Below, one piece after another: positions 60,316 through 63,736 of a DNA stretch of 63,736 nucleotides. A model generated the notes under the pieces. The model made no database searches. It saw only the letters and a program-made list of their open reading frames with translations, and was not told where the DNA came from. The translations under genes were made by a program, and so were the position numbers. Numbering within the stretch: the first letter of the stretch is position 1; every line of letters starts with the position of its first letter. This DNA comes from a bacterium (lineage in GTDB: Bacteria; Pseudomonadota; Alphaproteobacteria; Rickettsiales; RI-342): contig WGMV01000028.1 of assembly GCA_016124905.1 (NCBI GenBank), forward strand, positions 1 to 63,736, read 5' to 3'.

Positions 60316-61965
60316 ATGCGCGCAACCATAGCAAAGCAAACCGTGGAAAAACAGCCTCTCTTTCCAAGATGGGCGGTGTTGTCGGCCTTTCTATCCTGGC
60401 TGCTGCCGCTCTTGTTTCTGCTTAAAAGCCCGAGTCCGGGCATCGATATTTCGCTGCTGACCTATATGGGGCGTGAGATGCTAAGCGGCGTGGACGTGAT
60501 GCGGGATTATTTCGAGGTCAACCCGCCGGGCATTCTGTACCTGTATATGCCATCCGTGCTGGTGGCGGGATGGCTGCATGTGGCGGAGCCCTATGTGCTG
60601 CTGGTGCAGACATGGCTGGCTATGGGGGTTAGCCTGCTGGCGGGGAGCCGTATTCTCACACGCGCGGCGTCAGCCGAATTGCTGGACCGGGATGGGCTGA
60701 GGCTTGGCATGGCCGGGCTTTGGCTGTTCATGCCGTGGCTGGCGCTGTTCTATCAGGTGGCGGCGCAGCGCGAGCATTGGCTGATGATTCTGGCCTTGCC
60801 CTGGCTGCTGGTGCAACTGCTGAACGCGCGGCATGTGTTCAGCAACCGAGAGCGGCTGGCGATCGCTCTGTTTGCAGGTATCGGGTTTGCCATCAAGCCG
60901 TATTTCGTGCTGATGCCGCTATCGATCGGCGCATGGTATATCTGGCATGCGGTGAAACGCGAAAGAGTCTCTTTCTGGAATGCGGTGCGGCTTCGCTGGC
61001 TGACTTGGGACTATCTGCCCCTGGTGGGCATTACGCTGCTTTATTATGCCTATCTTTTGCTGGTGGAGAGAACCTACCTGCGCGAGGTGGTGCCGGTGGC
61101 CATGGAGACCTACAGCCATTTCGGCAACCGCCCGCTGGCGGTGCTCCAAAAGCTGCTGGTGACACTGGCGGTGCCGCTGCTGATGTACGCAGTGGCGAAG
61201 CCGCGCAGCGAAAGCCGGAGGCTGCTGATGCAGCGGCAGTTCTGGCTGATGGTGGGGTGTGCTATGATCGTGTGGCTGCAGATGAAGGGATTTTCCTACC
61301 ATTTTCTGCCGCTCTGGTGGCTGACGGGCATGCTGATCTGGCTGCCGCGGGCGACGGACCGCGTGTTTGTGCAGGAGGACTGGCTGCTGCGCCTGGCTTA
61401 TGTGGCACACCGCACAGTGTGGCTGCTGCCTGTTGCCTTTCTGCTGGGGCTGATGCTGAAAACGGCCAGTGAGGCCACGGTCAAAAAAGATATGCTGGTG
61501 ACCATCCAGCTGGAGAATATCTTCGCAGAAAAAGGCATCGGTGAGGGCAATGTGGTGCAGGTGTGGCTGGCACCGGCATTCCCGACCATCAACAAGCTGC
61601 ATCTGCGTACCAGCATGCCGTTTCCCTATCCGTGGTTTCTGACCAGCTTTTATGAATATGAAAGCCCGGCGGGCTTCAGCCGTTATACGAAGGAGGATGC
61701 GCCGAACCCGTTTCATCCACCAGAGGAGATGAAGCCGGCGGAGCGCTACCTGTTTGACCTGATGGTGCGCCGTTTTGTGGCGGAACCGCCCGACATGGTG
61801 GTGCTTTATGATGCGCCGTGGGAAAAGGGCTATGGGTTCGATGCATTCGATTTCTGGCGTTATTACCGGCAAAGCCCCGATTTCGCGAAGCGATGGGCGG
61901 AATATGAGGAGATAGAGGGGCCAAAGCCCTACCGTTTGTGGAAACATCATATTTCCTCGCATTAA
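60316..61965 (+). CDS. Multi-pass membrane protein, GT-C glycosyltransferase-like
   Basis: A 549-residue protein with 9-11 hydrophobic helices. The first loop has DYFEVNPPGILYLY, a pattern of GT39/ArnT-like (GT-C) glycosyltransferases, where an Asp in this loop is catalytic. A large C-terminal soluble domain (about 400-549) follows. Lipid-linked sugar transfer in the envelope is plausible but not proven. It lies between the GNAT-like gene and the kinase. Confidence 0.72.
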   Translation: MRATIAKQTVEKQPLFPRWAVLSAFLSWLLPLLFLLKSPSPGIDISLLTYMGREMLSGVDVMRDYFEVNPPGILYLYMPSVLVAGWLHVAEPYVLLVQTWLAMGVSLLAGSRILTRAASAELLDRDGLRLGMAGLWLFMPWLALFYQVAAQREHWLMILALPWLLVQLLNARHVFSNRERLAIALFAGIGFAIKPYFVLMPLSIGAWYIWHAVKRERVSFWNAVRLRWLTWDYLPLVGITLLYYAYLLLVERTYLREVVPVAMETYSHFGNRPLAVLQKLLVTLAVPLLMYAVAKPRSESRRLLMQRQFWLMVGCAMIVWLQMKGFSYHFLPLWWLTGMLIWLPRATDRVFVQEDWLLRLAYVAHRTVWLLPVAFLLGLMLKTASEATVKKDMLVTIQLENIFAEKGIGEGNVVQVWLAPAFPTINKLHLRTSMPFPYPWFLTSFYEYESPAGFSRYTKEDAPNPFHPPEEMKPAERYLFDLMVRRFVAEPPDMVVLYDAPWEKGYGFDAFDFWRYYRQSPDFAKRWAEYEEIEGPKPYRLWKHHISSH

Positions 61966-62001
61966 CGCTCCCTTCAGTCTTGGTTGCTATGGGTGGGTGT
62001 T

Positions 62002-63657
62002 ATGTTCGCTTACCTGCGTTATTTTTCGATCATCAGTTTCGTCGTCGTGGTGCTGGCCGCCATCGGCGTGGGGATGTATTTCCGCCAGATTGCGGCGGAA
62101 GACCTGACGGCGGTGGTGGAAAAAGGCAATACGGCCCTGGCGCAGGGATATACCAACACGGTGTGGCGGCGGTATCAGCGGTTGTTTACAGAAGTGCTGC
62201 ATAACCAGCCCATCAGCAAATGGAAGGATGACAGCCGGTTTGTGCAGTTCAGCCGCGATTCCTTCCGCTATTTCGAGGGGATTCCGGTTGCCAAGCTGAA
62301 TATCTATAATGCCAATGGCGAGCGGTTCCTTTCCACCGACCAATCCGAAATCCTGATGAACCAGAGCGGCAGTTCGCTGCTCAGCGTGCTGTCGTCGGAC
62401 AAGGCGGATGCCGAGGAGGCCATGGCCTCGGTGAAGAAGGGGCTGACGGTCAGCAACATCATTCCCGATGGCGGATTCAAGGCGCCCAATGGCGCGCTTA
62501 AGCGTGGAAGCCTGGTGCAGACTTTCATCCCTATCATGTCCGACAATTATGTGTCGGTGGTGGCGGGGCAGGATGCGCCGGTGATTCACGGATATATCGA
62601 GGTGTTTTACGACATCACGCCGCAATGGAAGCAGCTGTGGCATTTTCAGGTGCTGGGCACCAGCGGGATTATTCTGATTTTCATTGTGCTGTTTGCCGCC
62701 CTCATTCATACGGCCAGAAAAGCCGAAGGCATCATTGCCAAGCAGCATGAAAAAACGCTGGAACTGAATGCGGCCAAGGTGAAGGCAGAAGCCGAGAATG
62801 CCGATAAATCGCGCTTTCTGGCCAATATCAGCCATGAATTGCGCACGCCGCTGAATGCGATCATCGGGTTTTCGGACATCATCCGCTCGCAGGCATTGGG
62901 GCCGATCGGCGTGCAGCAATATATCGATTACGTGAGCGATATTCATTCATCGGGCGTGCATCTGCTCAGCTTGATCAACGATATTCTGGATTATTCCAAG
63001 GCCGAGGCGGGCAAGCTCGAGCTGGAGATTTCCGAGTTTGACGCGACCAAGCTGGTGCTGACCTCCATGCGGCTGGTGCAGCAGCGGGCAGAGCAATCGC
63101 AGGTGAACCTGGTGGATAACATCACCAAGGAACATATCGTGATGATGAGCGATGCGAAAAAGCTCAAGCAGATCATGCTGAATTTGCTTTCCAACGCGGT
63201 GAAATTCACGCCGCAGGGTGGCACGGTGACCGTTTCCGCCTGGCAGAACCCGGCGGATAATACCGTGGCCATTGAAGTGCGGGACACGGGTATCGGCATT
63301 GCGCCGAAGGATATTTCGCGTGCGATGTCGCCCTTTGGGCAGGTAGATAGCGAGCTGTCGCGTAAATATGAGGGAACGGGGCTGGGGTTGCCGCTGACGA
63401 AAAAATTCTCCGAGGCCATGGGCGGGCAGTTTTTTATTCAAAGCGAGATCAATGTGGGCACGACGATTACCATTGTGCTGCCGCGCCAGGCGCCGGAAGG
63501 AGCCGGTAAGAAGGGGAGCACGCCGCCCGCCCAGGTGGGCACCCATGCGGGCACGGTGCATGCGCAGCCGCTGCAGCCGGGAGGACAGCCTTTGCAGCAA
63601 CAGCCTGCCATACGTTTGGAACTGGCGCCGCCGGGAAGTGGCGGGCAGCCTAATTAA
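62002..63657 (+). CDS. Sensor histidine kinase
   Basis: A 551-residue kinase. TM1 at about 8-28, an extracytoplasmic sensor region (about 29-212) and TM2 (about 213-238) precede a linker. The dimerisation domain carries the phosphorylation site ISHELRTP (His278). HATPase motifs are NLLSNAVKFTPQGG, DTGIGIAP and GTGLGLP. A Pro/Gln/Gly-rich C-terminal tail of about 50 residues follows. No response regulator is adjacent in the window. The ATG at 62002 is preferred over the TTG at 61984. Confidence 0.92.
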   Translation: MFAYLRYFSIISFVVVVLAAIGVGMYFRQIAAEDLTAVVEKGNTALAQGYTNTVWRRYQRLFTEVLHNQPISKWKDDSRFVQFSRDSFRYFEGIPVAKLNIYNANGERFLSTDQSEILMNQSGSSLLSVLSSDKADAEEAMASVKKGLTVSNIIPDGGFKAPNGALKRGSLVQTFIPIMSDNYVSVVAGQDAPVIHGYIEVFYDITPQWKQLWHFQVLGTSGIILIFIVLFAALIHTARKAEGIIAKQHEKTLELNAAKVKAEAENADKSRFLANISHELRTPLNAIIGFSDIIRSQALGPIGVQQYIDYVSDIHSSGVHLLSLINDILDYSKAEAGKLELEISEFDATKLVLTSMRLVQQRAEQSQVNLVDNITKEHIVMMSDAKKLKQIMLNLLSNAVKFTPQGGTVTVSAWQNPADNTVAIEVRDTGIGIAPKDISRAMSPFGQVDSELSRKYEGTGLGLPLTKKFSEAMGGQFFIQSEINVGTTITIVLPRQAPEGAGKKGSTPPAQVGTHAGTVHAQPLQPGGQPLQQQPAIRLELAPPGSGGQPN

Positions 63658-63736
63658 GCCGCGCTGATGTAACCCACAGGGGTCATGGCTTCGTGGGCAC
63701 ATTGTAAAAGAATTTCAGACATGGAGGGTTCATTGC
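63654..63736 (-). CDS. C-terminal end of a gene running in from the right edge
   Basis: A minus-strand frame open to the last base of the window ends in NEPSMSEILLQCAHEAMTPVGYISAA and TAA, overlapping the kinase stop by four bases. Only 26 residues are visible, so it cannot be named, and it could be chance. Confidence 0.35.
   Translation of the reverse strand, partial: NEPSMSEILLQCAHEAMTPVGYISAA

Overview
The window is GC-rich, densely packed chromosomal DNA from an alphaproteobacterium. Pointers to that class are a SAM-II-type riboswitch, the argH-lptM-lysA order, a DUF4164-like gene with zapA, a 6S RNA candidate and tkt-gap side by side, and genes typical of the group (short MetG, IalB-like protein, 47-residue basic protein). 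I cannot name the genus. A virB8-virB9 pair and many long proteins of unknown function fit a host-associated or predatory lineage, but that is inference. No rRNA, tRNA, insertion sequence, phage or CRISPR array was seen.

Layout: (1) 1-6.5 kb: end of acetolactate synthase, trigger factor, a histone-H1-like Lys/Ala repeat protein, and ftsY coupled to a membrane protein. (2) 6.6-16.7 kb: acetyl-CoA synthetase, an acyl-CoA dehydrogenase and the methylcrotonyl-CoA carboxyltransferase, interspersed with unknown proteins (one zincin-like, one GNAT-like) and an entericidin-like lipoprotein. (3) 16.8-24.5 kb: argH-lptM-lysA, a TlpA thioredoxin, a short PrmA-like methyltransferase, and the second half of leucine catabolism (LiuC-like hydratase, biotin carboxylase, separate biotin carrier, HMG-CoA lyase). 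(4) 24.5-28.5 kb: an O-methyltransferase, virB8-virB9, and a SAM-II riboswitch with a strong terminator ahead of a long, apparently internally duplicated protein resembling SAM hydrolase/fluorinase (DUF62). (5) 28.5-41.5 kb: the housekeeping run dacA-tmk-holB-metG-tatD-MBL hydrolase, split by six extra genes, five of them of unknown function. (6) 41.6-49.5 kb: HNH, rsmD, alpha/beta hydrolase, fthC, rplU-rpmA, IalB-like, OmpR-type DNA-binding protein, 6S RNA, zapA. (7) 49.6-63.7 kb: tkt-gap, an outer-membrane barrel, grxD, typA, envelope proteins, a GT-C-like membrane protein and a sensor histidine kinase.

The most interesting locus is 26.75-28.54 kb. A SAM-sensing RNA appears to control a protein that itself resembles a SAM-cleaving enzyme, next to an isolated type IV secretion pair. 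Also notable are the split methylcrotonyl-CoA carboxylase alpha subunit, the ftsY start codon buried in a 12-bp hairpin, and the block of unknown proteins inside a conserved operon. All functions are read from motifs and context; no database search was run.
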